Counted from the stretch's first letter, positions 23,480 to 37,033 are shown. The stretch is DNA of 64,000 nucleotides from Epiperipatus broadwayi (GCA_028023455.1 JAQFVV010006246.1:2347501-2411500), one strand, 5' to 3'. Translations and numbers: made by a program. The notes: generated from the letters alone by a model not told the origin.

Positions 23480-23940
23480 ATGCAGATGTAGCAATATGGT
23501 GTGGGGATAAGTTAATATGCTCTAATTTATTACCCCTAATGAAACAATCTGCAGAGACCTACCAGGCTTAGAAGGGAAAAAAGTTGCATCCAACTATGTT
23601 CAGACTGTGGGTCATCTGATAGAGTGCTAATGAGAACCCGATGAAATGCTTAACCAATGATTGCATACCCTTTAATTGACTAACTCTATCCCTATTTAAT
23701 AATATTAAATGCAATTTAGGTTAGTTCATCCACTTTCCCCTTTTTAATTCCGTTATGCCCTAATATTCAAGCCCAGAGAGAATATTGCTTTTAACTCCTT
23801 TAGCAGGTATGAACAGATATACACAGCAACACCTGCACCTATATATAGGTTACAACTAGCATTTATTATATTTGTTTTATTTTCAAGCTTTTATATAATA
23901 AGAAAAATAGATGTGTGTGCATGTATAATTATTTCTAAAC
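23480..23940. other. No gene recognised
   Basis: Moderately complex non-coding sequence, possibly the rest of the LTR of E. A short ACCTATATATAGGT palindrome lies near 23838. Confidence 0.3.
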
Positions 23941-24180
23941 TGTAGAATGTCAGGACAACTCAATAAACCAGAGACCGGAATAATATAAACTCTCAAACAT
24001 TTATTAACAATAATAAATATCAAGTATAACGACAATAGTAATGATAAAAAAAAATTAAAAAAATATAATAATCATCATATGTACATGTATCACAAGTGAA
24101 CCTCTACCATCTTACTAATTAATTATCCTCTAGATCCAACCCTTATACCCCATGGTAGAAATCCACCTATGTCACTCATT
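23941..24180 (-). repeat. LTR-like fragment, minus orientation
   Basis: On the minus strand it contains TTCTACCATGGGGTATAAGG, then TTGTTAATAAATGTTTGAGAG (polyadenylation-signal-like) and CCGGTCTCTGG. The same blocks occur in the same order on the plus strand at 30086-30290. It starts TGTAGAATGTC on the plus strand, consistent with an LTR end read in reverse. Confidence 0.55.
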
Positions 24181-25859
24181 CTCTACAAATCATAATTATA
24201 TAGAAAAATCAACTTTAGTTATTTAATATAATTGAGATGCTGGCTAGCTAAATTATATATTTACAAATGTTAATCTATTTAACAAGTTTCCCCAATTTAT
24301 ATATATGATAGAGACAGCTACCAGTTGATTAGTCAAACATACTGGAAAATATACGTACACGGTTAATCACAAAATAAAACATACAATATGTATTCTGTAT
24401 GAGTGTTGTAATTTAACCTATATATAAATTTAGAGAATCTTACCTCAATATTTATGTGGATAACCTGATGTGAAGCAGGTGGTATTACCTAAATTTTATT
24501 TATAATGAAAATATAAAAAATATCAAAATGAATAATCCCCCCTTTTCTTCTTTGCTAATTCTGAAAAATGAGGCTTCAGCATCAGAGTGTGAAAATACAA
24601 CAGATAGTATGAATAAAAAAAAATAATAAACAAAAATTTACAATATTGATTCTTTGATTAAAAATTGTAATTGGAACAAAGTTCATAAAAATCATCATAA
24701 TAGAAGTAGTAGTAGTTGATAGTTAGGCAAGTTGTTCTTCAAAGCAGTTTCACTTAGTAAATCATTTTCCTTAGCAAGGATAGATAGGTACAATGGTGTC
24801 TCCTGTAGTTGTGTTTAATGGTAAACATCTTGATCCTCATTTGATTCACCATAAAGTATTCCAATCCTTGTTTACTTTGGACTGAAGGCATCTTCTTGTG
24901 TGTTTACAATAAAGTGAAAAATATATATATAGATATAATGCAGCTGGCAGGAAATACCATGACACACAATAGCATGTTTTGCTCTAGCCCATTTTCATAT
25001 TAAAGTACAATTTAATAATTATTTATAATCATATATTTTTATTGAATAATATTGAAGCGCTTATATATATATTAAGAAAACTATTTCATTTTTTTTTCCT
25101 TTTCCAATTTCCAGCAAATTTAATTCTCGTTATTGTTTTTGAAAAGATTTAAAATATTCAAATTTACTCCAACAACTTTTAAAACACGATTTAATTATTT
25201 AAGAATTAATCAGTTATTCTTACTTCTTATTTCACTTTCTTTCCTTTGAATTTGATAAACTTTTAGTTATAGCATTTGACTTTTAAAATGTTTATAATTT
25301 AACTAAAAGAAAAAGTAAAACTCCATTTTAGCATTCTAAATTTTATTTTTAATCCTTGTCTTTTGTTACAGGTGCTATAACAATAAGAAGAATGATTTGT
25401 AAACTGTCTTTTGTTTTTATACATTTCACACGTGTAGATTTCCAGGAACGCTGATATCTTTAACTGCCTATTGTTTAAATACATTTAGATTTATTATAAA
25501 ATAAAAAATAATAATAAAATCAGTTTTATTTTCACACACATGTGCCCACCTAATTAACGTCAGGTCATCCCAAATTCATTTAACTATTAATTAATATTCA
25601 ATTTTAAATTAAATATATATATATACATTACTGTTTATTTAATCAAATAATTTTATATATATATATACAATATTACTTTCTAAAATATTGATCGTATTTT
25701 ATTTATTATAACTTAGTAATTTATTGTGTATTATATGTATATAGGTAATAATAATAACAAATAATAATCTTCCCACTATTACTATAAATTCCAACTGAAT
25801 TGGGTTCAATAAATATGCTTGATCTTTTTAGGAATGTGTGCATTGTAAGCCACCCTTTA
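24181..25859. other. No gene recognised
   Basis: A+T-rich with several (AT)n tracts. No coding signal or clear element. Confidence 0.35.
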
Positions 25860-25995
25860 TACTATATTTATGACTTATCGATAATTTTTATTTTTTTAAA
25901 TCTATTCCCAATTTGTATTACATCTCAATATATTTCTCTTTATTTGATCGCAATTACGTAGAGATAACATATATATTTGGTTGTTCTAAGTATAC
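25860..25995. repeat. Detached copy of the element E leader repeat unit
   Basis: It carries the long unit of the 22.2-23.1 kb array: ACTTATCGATAATTTTTATT, CTATTCCCAATTTGTATTA, then GATCGCAATTACGTAGAG, in the same order. This suggests a second E-family leader, or a piece of one, nearby. Confidence 0.8.
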
Positions 25996-26269
25996 AGATA
26001 TCTAAATACTTTTTTCTTCTATAACAGTAAATACGAAAAAAAAACTTTCAATAGATTTTCAGTTAATTTATCCCCCTTCTCTTCTCTTTCCTTCTACACA
26101 TATGACTTTGAAACATAGATAACGAACTATAAAGCAAAGAAAAAAAAACTCTGCCTCTCATCCTCACTTCTCACCAAGTTAATTTTTTTGAATTAGTTTG
26201 TATATGAATAAAAATTTTTTTTTTTTTTTTTACAAAATTCTACCTGACACATGACTAATAATTGTACAG

Positions 26270-26330
26270 CAAATTTATCCCAGACTTGGCCCCCGAAATG
26301 TAACGGAATTACACTTCGTCTCGTAATAAA
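26270..26330 (-). other. LTR end with PBS-like sequence, minus strand
   Basis: On the minus strand ...GTAATTCCGTTACA is followed by TTTCGGGGGCCAAGTCTGGG, a G+C-rich island in A+T-rich DNA, in the layout of an LTR end plus leader. The plus-strand start TGTAACGGAA is also seen at 59137. The PBS assignment is uncertain. Confidence 0.4.
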
Positions 26331-28465
26331 GTTTCTAACTTTAAACTTTTACTCAACACAACTGTCACGTCAAGCAAGAAGCCAATATAGACTAATCATT
26401 TAAGTCTATATTCCTGATCGAATATGGAAATTACAAATGTAATATTCCAGTATTATTTTTCCTGATCAGAATGATTTAATTAAAACAATCCAGCACTTGA
26501 AATATTTATAAAATTTACGAGATTTAATGTTACTGTACTAGATTGACACATGTACCTTTTATTAGAATTAATGTCTACTTAATATTTGATAAGCCTTATG
26601 GGTATATCATTTTAATTAGTATGGTGGAGAAGGAAAGATGAGACGCAAGAGCTACTCATAAATAAATACTGTTTAATACAATACATTCAATACACATAAA
26701 CAAATATTTAAACATAAAATAAGAAATCATTAAAATAATACAGATTATATTTAATTTAACTCTTCACCCTGAATGATAATTGTTCTTAATTTAGATGTAG
26801 ATATTTTATAGCTTAGAGTCCCTTTCTCCACGTATTATTTGTTGTAGAAAAACTTACTGATTATTTGTTCACTAAGATTTACATTTTTCGCAATTGCATT
26901 ATAATGACTTTTGGCCATTTTAAGAAAGTGTGTGTATGTGTGATATATTTAAAATTTAATTACCTAGGTTTTCTACACTTGGACAACTAAATGATTAACC
27001 ATCATGTGGATTATTCCACTTCTTTTGGAGAGATGGTAATTCTTAGGATCCGGCTTGGATTCCATCAGGCAGGTGCTATCACTACTGTTATTTTATGGGC
27101 GAGATGACATTACACCCAAGGCGGGCATGGATCAACTGGCATCTGTTTGAAGCCCTTACCCCTGCATTCTCGATGCTTCAAGTTCTTGGTACATTTTATT
27201 CATATATAAAAAACACAGCTCTAGAACTAATCTGTCTTTCAGCTCAGCAGACTGAAGAAGCTCTCAAACATGGCTCCTTTCCTTCACAACTTCTTTCTGT
27301 CTTGTCCCAGAATCCTTTTCTTATCTTCTTTTTTTTTGTTTCATTGGAATGTCATTAAATACATTTCACACCTTTATTTTACTTTCATAAAATACATCAA
27401 TTTTCTTCTTGTTTTTTATTTTTTTTTTTTTATTTACTTCCATATTTCCATTTCTCTTTAATAATTTTCTTATTTACACACTCTTTCTTTCCTTCACATA
27501 GCCATACATATATTTCATGCTTTCACATGTGTAGTTTGAAGAGACGATCTTTATCTTATTTATAAATTATTTATTTTATTTATAACTACGATCAAATTTT
27601 ATGATTGCTAATTCTACAATCATTAACCCCCTTTTTATTTACTTTTCTCTGTAAGACTTTATCATCAACTTCGATGATCCTATTTTACTATTCCCTTAAC
27701 TTTACTATTCTTAAATTTTTAAAACAAGTTGACTTTGGAAGGTGAAAGATAACCTTCCTTTACTTTCTTTAATTACTATAATTGATTCTGCTTTTAATTG
27801 CATTCCTCAACTACCATTTTGATTTTTTAATTAACATTAACTTAAAATAATTTTTTTTTCTTTTTTATGTTTCTTATCCAATTTTCTATGTATTAATTTA
27901 CATATAAAACACATTTAATATTATGCGATATATATATATGAAATGTACACGTGAGATCACAGTATGTGTGATCATCACATTATATATATATATTTTTGTT
28001 GATGAGGATATACCCAGGTTAATGCTTTAAAAGCATTAGGTTATCTTGACATTAACTGAGATAGAAGAGTCAATCCATACAGTGCAATGGATGCTCTAAT
28101 ATTTAGTTAGACTTTCAAAAAAATCCAGTAAGACTCAAAAAAGGAGCAGGATAAAGGCTAACAAATAAATTTATGTGTTGTCTAAATAGAGACACATTAC
28201 CAGTTAATTGTTTGGTCCACATAACCATCAATAGAGAGAAAAGAAAAAAAACCCTAAGTTCAAATCACACTTTAAATGATGTATGATTTAACCATAAAAA
28301 GAAAGTGTAAAGTAATATTGAAAGACTAGCTGATAAAATTAAGCAACATTGGAGTAATTTTTTTTAAAACCCTTCATTGAAACCTAACTCAATCCCACAT
28401 TAAACAAATATGTACTTATATGTTAGTGATAAAATTCTATCCATATGTCAGAATTTTAACCCTGT
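26331..28465. other. No gene recognised; probable LTR-type sequence
   Basis: A more complex segment at 26990-27300 includes an 87-codon plus-strand frame without recognisable domains. It probably belongs to the LTR that ends at 26299 on the minus strand. Strongly T-rich from 27300 to 27900, with an (AT)n tract near 27985. Confidence 0.35.
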
Positions 28466-28640
28466 AAGAGGAGGGGGTTGTAGTGATGTGCTACAACCTG
28501 ACACACCATCCAGTTATTTAAGACACTACCAATTGGAGCCTCATAACATATTTGCTTAACCAATAAATTGCCAAGCAAATTGTCATAGTAACATTTTTTT
28601 TTCTTTCCAAGATATACATATGTATAAACATCTTTTTATA
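28466..28640 (+). repeat. Polypurine tract and LTR start
   Basis: AAGAGGAGGGGGT (28466-28478) is followed by TGTAGTGATGTGCTACAACC, which also forms a small hairpin (GTTGTAG/CTACAAC). This is the layout of a PPT-LTR boundary. No pol sequence is recognisable upstream, so the parent element is unknown. Confidence 0.45.
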
Positions 28641-30085
28641 TCTAAAGAAGTAATAAAAGCCATTAAATTACTAGGGAGAAACAGATAGGTATATTAACAC
28701 TGGAATAAAACGTATTATATGTTAATAATTGGGGATGACTATTAAAAAAAAACTTACACATAAACTTACAAAAAAAATAATAATAAAAACAATGACTGAA
28801 TTAAAATCTAAACACATGGCAACCATTTGTGGAAATGAAATTTAAAATATTTATAAATTATTATTTTTATTTATAATCCCATTTATTTATATTATGTCAG
28901 TTAAACAATAGGAAATGTCAAGATTAAAATGTTTAAAAAAACTTCATGTGACCTACAACGCAGTATTAATTGTTATAATTGTCTTCTGCATTCGAAGATA
29001 GAACATTATTATTTTTTTCTGCTTAAAAAAATAAATTCGAATACAAAATAAATGTGAATGTTCGAATTTAAATATATAAATATTTTTTTTATAATATTAA
29101 TCAAAATGATCAAAAGCTGAAATTTTAAAGCAATCATTTGAAGGGAAAGAAATAATTTGAAAGTAAGAAGATTTAAATTATTTGCTAATTAGACAAATTT
29201 TAGCTAAATTTATGCGTTGCAGTAATATTCAATAATTAATTGTTTTCATATATAATAATATCGTCATTGAAATCTTGAGAAGCAAATGAATCAATAAATA
29301 TATATTATTTTTATATCATGATTTCTTGCTGAAAAGTTTGTACCATGGGGTAATAATACGTCATCAATAAGGCCATGAAAGTTTAAAGATTTTACTTGCC
29401 CATTTAGGAGAAACTTAAAAACCAAATCCAAGACAGGATAATTGGAGAACACTATTATTTCTTGACTCAGATAAAAAATTGCTATTCGTCATTGTAGGGA
29501 TAGAACTTTATCTCCATTCCTAGGAATTTATTTAGCAAATGAACAATTTCAGTGGACTCATCGAACTTTAATTAACATAATGGAATAAGAATTGTGATTT
29601 TTGTTTTATTATTTTGTCTATTGTAAATTTTATGTATTATTTTCGTTTCTACAAATGGAAGCTAATGTGTATAATTTTGGAGAAATTCTTTATGAGAGTA
29701 ATAAGGGGGGAAATATTATATTTAAATATATATATATTTTCTTTATCATCTTTAATTGCATAAGAATAAAAAAATTAATGGTTTAGACTGCTCCATCTGA
29801 CTGACTTTTGACAACATATAGGAAATTAGTAGGTAAGAAATTTTAATATTATCTTATAGTAAGCAAAACACAATGATATATTTTTTTTTATTATTAATTA
29901 AGCTTACTTTTGTATTGCTTTTATAAATCAATGATTTATAATCATTGATTTATCTGGACAACAAAGATTTTTTTTGTTGTTGTTGTTATGTTTGTATACA
30001 TATTTTAAATTAGCCAACTAAAATCGAAATCACATATACATATTACAATTTTACATATTCGTTGTTGTAAATAATTAGTCAAGTA
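28641..30085. other. No gene recognised
   Basis: A+T-rich. A perfect ATAAATCAATGATT / AATCATTGATTTAT inverted repeat lies near 29924-29952. No coding signal. Confidence 0.35.
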
Positions 30086-30290
30086 CATGAACTTCTACCA
30101 TTGGGTTTAGGGCAAGGGTTTTATTTTTATTAATATCATTATGGATATCGATGTGGTAGAAATTCATCCTTGACAAAATAAATTACATGTATCAGATTTA
30201 ATTGTTATTCATATTTTATATTTTTATTTGTTAATCAATAAATGTTTATATAATTCGTTATTTTAATCTGGTCTCTAACTCATCATTATT
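30086..30290 (+). repeat. LTR-like fragment, plus orientation
   Basis: Contains ACTTCTACCATTGGGTTTAG, GTGGTAGAAATTCATCC, then GTTAATCAATAAATGTTTATA and CTGGTCTCTAAC. These match the minus-strand copy at 23941-24180 in the same order. Diverged, with no coding sequence adjacent, so probably a solo or truncated LTR. Confidence 0.5.
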
Positions 30291-33200
30291 TCAATATCCA
30301 CCATCAGCTTTATAGTTCTTCATTATTCACATACCCGTGATAAACATTATTATCTTATTTAGTTTTACATCTATTAATATTATTACTATGATAGAGGAAA
30401 TACATATACATATTTAAGTCATTTATTATAACTTTTCATACATATATACTTATACTGCACATACATATTTTTATATATATTATGCTTAATTGATTTTTGG
30501 TAATTAATTATCACCTATATAGAGGTGCAATAACTACTATTAATGTGATCTCCTTCCCTGATAAGAGAGCTCAGACAATTACTCCCTGAGTTTGAATACT
30601 GTGGTATAACGTGGTTAGAAAGGGGTGAGAATTTGATGAACTGACCCAAATTGTATCTAGGTTAATAAAAATAGGTAGAGCTAGTCTATTGGAAGTAGGT
30701 ACAATCATAGGTTATGTATTTCATTGTGTAAGCACTTGCATCCTATCCGAAGACCCAAAGTCTTACCATAGTAAGATGTGCTCCCCTTATCTCTTCTGGA
30801 ATCCACCAGCCCGTTACAATATATATATATTGTAACCAGTTGGGTTACATCACACACACTAATATAGTGTATGTGAATATATATATATATATGTAAAATA
30901 AAGGAAAAGTAGAAATAAACATAGAATAAATTTTGGTAGATTTTCTAAAATAAAATAATAACAAGTAAAGGGTTAAATAACTCTGGGTTTAAAATAAAAT
31001 TTCATTATGAAATTAATGTTTTAAAAAAGGTCTTAATAAATATAAATATTGTATTATTATTATTCTGATTGTGAAATGTAAAAACACAATACTTGTTTTT
31101 GAAATTTTTTTAATTAATTAAAACATATATGTTTTCAAAGGGATTAGAGAGCTAAAAATAAAAGCTCTGTTTTTAATCAAGATCTTATCACCTTAGATGA
31201 TTATATAAAAAGAGCTGATAAAAAATATCAGCCAGTTTTGGATAATGATTTTGAAGAGAGCAGTATGTCGTTGGCTGTAGCAGAGAGTTTGCAAAAAAAA
31301 AGCTACCATGAACTAATGTTGCTGAAGGCAGGAGCTGCTACTTTTTTCCTTCACAAGAGTTTTGGTTTTGAAGCTGGGTCACTTCTGAATCAATAGCCTG
31401 AAAAAAAAAGGACAAAATAGCTAGCAGAGTTATATAAAGCTCCTATGAAGATCTAAGGACAGTCCAGTAGCTGCCTTATAGTTTACTGCAGTTTTGATTC
31501 ATGAAGCCAGGGTCACTTCAAATGCATCAACTAGCTGCTTAAATATGTTCTAGAAGACAGCTTGACAAATGCTTGGACTACAAAAGTAAGCTCATGGTAT
31601 GCCAACTAATTACTTGGATAATTTTACCTGAAGATGACAACAAACCTGTATTACATTTTCTGATGGACCAAAAACCAAGCTTACCAAGAGAAAGCTTGAA
31701 GAAATTGGTGTACTGATGCTACTGTTCATCTATGCAAGCAGGAAACCACAGATAAATACATCGCGTGTGTATACAGTGAGTTGTATTTTTTTAAATATTC
31801 TTATAAAAGACATTTTAACTTCGTAACTTAAAGTAAAATTTGCTCCAGTCAAATGTTTAAAAGAGAGACGATTTGCTATATATATTTTGCTAAGAAATAA
31901 TTTTCATATTCATTAAAAAAAAAAGAATATATAATTTAAATGCAAGCATAATTTTGTTTGAATTAAAATCGAAAAAGCAAATCTTTTAATTTGGTCCAAA
32001 AACGTTGATAATTAATCACCAAATACCTGTCAAAAAATTGACTATACGTTTGAGAACTTATAAATTGAAACTAATTTTAAATTGTATCTATATTTTGTTT
32101 ATACACACATATAGGTAGGAAATTTATGTATTAGAAAATTATAATACTATTGTAAAAAGTTGAAATAGATAAAAGTCAGTGTGCGTATGTATATACACGC
32201 ACACTTATATGTGTAAAATTTTAATATATATTTTTTTATTAAATGTCAATTTATTTTTATTTTTCGCACGTCTGTGCGCATGTATGTAAACCATAGTAAT
32301 AATTTGAATATATTTTATTATACGTTTTGTAAATTAATGTAACAATTTAAATGTTGAATAGTAATTATTTAAATCTCAATGTGATCATTTGAAATTCTGT
32401 ATTATAATCAAAATCAGAAAATTCACACACATATGTGTGCGTATATATGTCAATTGTATTGTAAATAAAAATGTGTGTCAGATAGACACTTATGTGTAAA
32501 ATTTTGATCATTTTTCTAAATTAAATGTTAATTCAAACATGTTAATTTTGTATCAAGCCACATGCCTGTGTGCTGAATGGGTTTTAAGTAAACCTAATTT
32601 ATTAATCATGTAACTCAATGTATACTTTTCAAAATCAGAACCCTCATAAGACCTTAATCATTTATTTTTTGTTGTTATTAATAAACTTATATTTAATTGT
32701 TAAAAATTGTATTCCATCATCTCTTGTTCACATACAGTAATAGAGCCCATGTTCTCTGAGCTAGATTTTGGACACAGATAAATGGGGATGCGTTTGGTGC
32801 TTTGGGCATCCAGAGATGATCAATCATCATCCTGGTTGGCACAAAAGAGGATACTCTTTAAATCCCATGCACTATTATTTTTTGTTTTACTTTAGTCTTT
32901 ATTAAAAATTTAAGTTTATAGTTGGCCAGTACAAGTGGCCAGAGCATTGATGATGATCAGCATGTTTTAATGTCCCAGCATTATTGATTTGATTTCTGAT
33001 TATTGTGTATTTTAATGGATGGGCACTAAGCTGGTGCATCCAAGTTATGGTTAAATAATTGCCCAAGCTGGCAAAGGCTCAATAGTTAGCCTGGTCTAAA
33101 GAAGACCCATTTTCAATCCAGCCACAAAATGGTCTGTTGATTTTATTCTGATATGTTGTACTGATTTGTTTATCCCCATCATTAATGATGATGAATGGTA

Positions 33201-33400
33201 TTTGAATTATACTTACTTTGACTTTTGATAAATAATTATGCTTTTAGTTGCTCTTATGAGTTAACTGGTTGATCTCTCAATTCTCTCAGAGATTTTAATC
33301 TCATGCTCTTATAAATATGTATTACTTACAATAATTTTGCAAATTATTGATATTTGTATTTCATTTATACTTCTTAAATATCACCCACCCCCATCTTATT

Positions 33401-33402
<2 letters not shown>
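30291..33402. other. No gene recognised; one TTACA-(AT)n-TGTAA junction
   Basis: GTTACA-(AT)n-TGTAAC lies at 30814-30838, joining a more complex block on the left to an A+T-rich block. The 31200-31760 stretch is less A+T-rich, but its frames (for example around ESLQKKSYHELMLLKAG) match nothing I know. GT-rich tracts occur near 32190 and 32270. Confidence 0.35.
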
Positions 33403-33456
<54 letters not shown>

Positions 33457-33472
33457 TATATATATATATATA
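33403..33472. repeat. (AT)n microsatellite
   Basis: About 70 bp of nearly pure AT dinucleotide with one G interruption, preceded by TTACA. Confidence 0.98.
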
Positions 33473-33479
33473 ATTAGAT

Positions 33480-35690
33480 ACCAATCAGTAACCACCTAAA
33501 TAGTAATGGATACTCAATCCATCCTGATCACAGAAGCCACCACTAGATCACTACATATCTGGAAAATTTATTTACTGAGATCAAAATGGATGAGAATGAT
33601 GGTCTGCGCTGGTTAGACTCAAGAAGAAACAAGAAATCTTAAATATTGTTCTGACAATTGAGAAATAAATGTACTAAGACAAATGGCAGCCAAGTTTAAA
33701 CAATTTAAAAATTGTATTAAAATTTGGACCATAGAACAAAGAAATCTAGCCATGAATATAAAAGTGACCTAGATTTGAATATGCATATGTATATCAGAGA
33801 GTGCACATGAGTATGGCAAACATGAAAATATAAACACTTTGACAGCAAAATTCTCTCACCTATAAATTTTAAAAAATGTATTGGATAATATATTCCTGCT
33901 GGTGATTTATAAAATTTCAAAGAACAGCAACTCTAGTTTCCTGATTCAGAGATATATGAAAACAATTACAGTCTTGCAGGAGATCAACAAAATGGCACCA
34001 GTGAGCATTTCTTGCCCCGGAATAATGCATCAACACAAGAATGTCATATTGCCGGTAGGACAGCCCTCCAATATACTTCCTTTAAAGCAATTTGGGGTCG
34101 ACTTACATGCAAGACCCAAGAAAAATATGATTACAATCTTACGTAATCTAGAAAGAAATCTCTCATTTCAGAAGAGCACAACAATAAAGTTGATAAACTG
34201 CCAGCCAAAAGATTTTGCGGTTTGCAAAAAGCACAAACACAGTAATTTAAATCAATAAGTGGATAATAAAATAAATACAGGTGAGCTAATCTAAAATTAC
34301 ACAAGACTGCCAAAGCATTTATAAAAATTTAGATATATAATTAAAAATATATTAAACCTAAAAATATACACTCACTAGACACTCTCTGATAAATAAAATT
34401 GAAAGCAAACTTGGAATCTTAAAACTAAGATTCCAAGGCACACAGCAAAATACAATTAAAAAATCAAATACAATTAATGACTAGGAGGTTAAATAATTAT
34501 GAGACTACAAAGTTATTAGACTGAGCAGAGATTTAACTAAAAGAATTTACCCTGGAAAGAATAAAAGAAAATATTTACCTTACAGCAAAGTTCCCGTAGA
34601 ATGCACACTTTTACATTAGTTCATATTACAGGTATTTTGACAGTGGCAAGGTAGAGGCACTGGGTCCTGTTTGTTTTAGATGTTCATGGCATGACTAAAG
34701 GAGAGTTGGCAGGTGTGGGTCCATCTTTAGGGTTAAGCTAGCAAGATATTGTTGGTTATAAAATGTGCAGTAGTATATTTTGATATCTTGGAGAAAGCAA
34801 AATTGTTTTAATAACTGCAAATTTTGCTTTTAAAGAAATTAAATGTCCAAACAGCTAATGGCATGGATGTTGAATGAGGTTAATCAGAATGAATATTAGG
34901 AATAAGAAGCTGAACCAATCACTTTGATGGAGTATTTGCTTGGTTAAGGCTCTCTAGAATAATCCATGAAAAATTTGGAGTTATTTATACCCACACTCAA
35001 TTTCCCATGACAACTTGTCCTGTTGTCGAATTCTTTGCTTTAGGGCAGGGAAAATCAATCTCCCATTCAATCCACTTTAGGAATTCTAACTGGGGATTAT
35101 TTTAACTAAAACAACAACACATAATTAAATCTCTGCTTTTAGAATAAATTTAGAACTGATTAAAATAAGAAACAGAAGTATAATCAACATGTTTGCTTGT
35201 TTTTAATTAAATTAATTAAAAAGAAGCGGTGAAAGTAAACTTTTAAAATCAACTTTATATACTAAATAAAAAAATATTTTAAACACAAATGAATGTGTGT
35301 GTTGGTGCACGTACTCCTTTTAAATAATTTTTAAATGACTTTACAGATTTAAATTTGATCAACTAAAAGTTAGTTTTATTCATTTATTTATTTTTTTGTT
35401 TAAACGATGATTGATATGGACTGCTCCATCTCAATATATATATATGCCAAATTGAATTACAATCCAATCTTCCTTCAGTCTACAATAGTACAGTAAATAC
35501 ACAGTACCTTATGGATCACAATCTTATAAACCCTCAGAGAACTGCTTAGAGTGCTTTAAAATGATATTAAGACCCACATGATCTGTTTTTACTTTAGTGA
35601 TCTGGATTCACCTACAGGCACTGAGAACCTGGGATTCGAGTCCGCAAAAACCCACAGGAAAAAAAATTCAAGAGCTATTTCACCTGCTTG
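33480..35690. other. No gene recognised
   Basis: It includes a 125-codon plus-strand frame (33881-34258) without recognisable domains and a more complex stretch (34580-35060) of unknown nature. GATTCGAGTCC at about 35634 resembles a Pol III B box, but no A box or SINE body is clear. Confidence 0.35.
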
Positions 35691-35700
35691 TATATATTTC

Positions 35701-35832
35701 CACATTCGAAGTCCTGTTCTCGTCTTTTCCCTTCTGAAGTATTAACATGACTGCTCCCTTATTTACCATGTTCAAAGTCTCATTCTTGTCTCTTTCTTTC
35801 TGGAGTATTAACACCACTGCTCCCTTATTTCC
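35701..35832. repeat. ~66-bp diverged tandem duplication
   Basis: CACATTCGAAGTC (35701) and CATGTTCAAAGTC (35767) begin two copies that share GTATTAACA and ACTGCTCCCTTATTT. More diverged than the other tandem duplications in the window. Confidence 0.8.
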
Positions 35833-35839
35833 TGGAATT

Positions 35840-36665
35840 ACAAAATGGATTTTTTGGTTATTAGTTTTTCTGGTAATCCAGTCTGGTAAAGCAATGCATC
35901 CTTAATTATTTAATTCAGTTAATAGTTTGGCATTATTAATTATTTATAGGGTGAACAGTTTGATTAGTTACCTCTTTCACTTTAAATACTTTGAATACTA
36001 TATACACTCCCTCCTCCCATTTATATAACTGCTAAATATTTATTACTTAATGTGTGTGTTCCTTTACTGGCTTTAATTTATATATATATACACATATATA
36101 ACTATCAACTTTTTATGTGTTGCTGTATTCCAAAGACGTTAGATATACATCTTATATTATAAAAGATAAATTATGACACCAGAGATATTTATTCTATTAA
36201 TAATTAGTATAGAAGAAAATAATATTGGATTTTTGAATACCACATATTCCAATCATAAAATTAAAATAATAAATTAAGGGTATTTCTAATAGCGAAATGC
36301 CATCTAATCATAAATAGCTCTAATTGTATAAAAACTATGATTTTGCTTAATTACATAATTTAATGTACATTTTGTTTATCAGTTATTTGTACTTAATTTT
36401 TTTATGCAATCCACTTTAATTATATAATACTTTTATAAATGTTTTTTTTTTATTTCAATAAGTTTATTTTAGAGAAAAATAATAGCTTTTTTTTTTCAAA
36501 AAACACTCAAATGATTAAAATTGGTTATTACAAATAAATGTGAAAATTATATACATTCCATTTGTCTACACAAACATACATATAAAATGTATTTGTAATA
36601 TTGTTCATTTTTTTATTTAACTTTATGATGCATATATATATATAATAATATTATATTTTTTATAG
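35840..36665. other. Intron sequence upstream of the CUB exon
   Basis: A+T-rich, non-coding. It ends in a T-rich tract and TATAG (36661-36665), the acceptor of the following exon. Confidence 0.6.
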
Positions 36666-37027
36666 ATTTATAATGGAATTAATATGATGTCTCCAATACT
36701 GGGTAATGGTACTTATAATAATAATGGTCGTTTTTGTGGTGCAAATAAACCCACTTTATCACATTCTAGTGGAACTTTTTTGTATTTAAATTTTGTTACA
36801 ACTTCTGATAAAACCAATCAGGGCTTTAAATTGTTTTTTAATCAAGTAGTAGCATCATGTAGTGGCTATCTTACATTAACAGAGTTTGTAAAAAGTGGAG
36901 TTTTTACCTCACCTAATTATCCTATGAATTATCCAAATACTATGGAATGTGAATGGGTTATCTTAGCACCTAGAAATAAACGAATTACTATTGATTTCAT
37001 AGAAACATTTTCTCTTGAAAGTTTTTA
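36666..37027 (+). CDS. Internal exon of a cubilin-like CUB-domain protein
   Basis: The only host coding exon I recognise. CUB domains form extracellular ligand-binding beta-sandwiches; cubilin is a multi-CUB endocytic receptor. The exon covers the second half of one CUB domain (RFCGANKP, SSGTFLYLNFVTTSD, GFKLFF) and the first half of the next (CSGYLTL, SGVFTSPNYPMNYPN, CEWVI, ITIDFIETFSLE). The C-x-W-x-I and SPNYP motifs are typical. The acceptor is T-rich sequence then TATAG at 36665. The donor is GTAAGT at 37028-37033. The 362-bp exon leaves two bases of a codon at its 3' end. Domains that run on across introns, as here, are common in cubilin. No other CUB exon was found, so flanking introns are large. 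Which CUB protein it belongs to is inferred. Confidence 0.88.
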
Positions 37028-37033
37028 GTAAGT

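Noticed and set aside
27095-27461. Plus-strand frames of 87 and 63 codons
   Set aside because: Probably part of an LTR read on the wrong strand. The tail is poly-pyrimidine translation, and no domain is present.
33881-34258. 125-codon plus-strand frame
   Set aside because: No recognisable domain, no promoter or splice context. A frame of this length can occur by chance or within an old repeat.
35560-35700. GATTCGAGTCC as the B box of a tRNA gene or SINE
   Set aside because: No A box, cloverleaf or tail could be found. A lone 11-base match is not enough.
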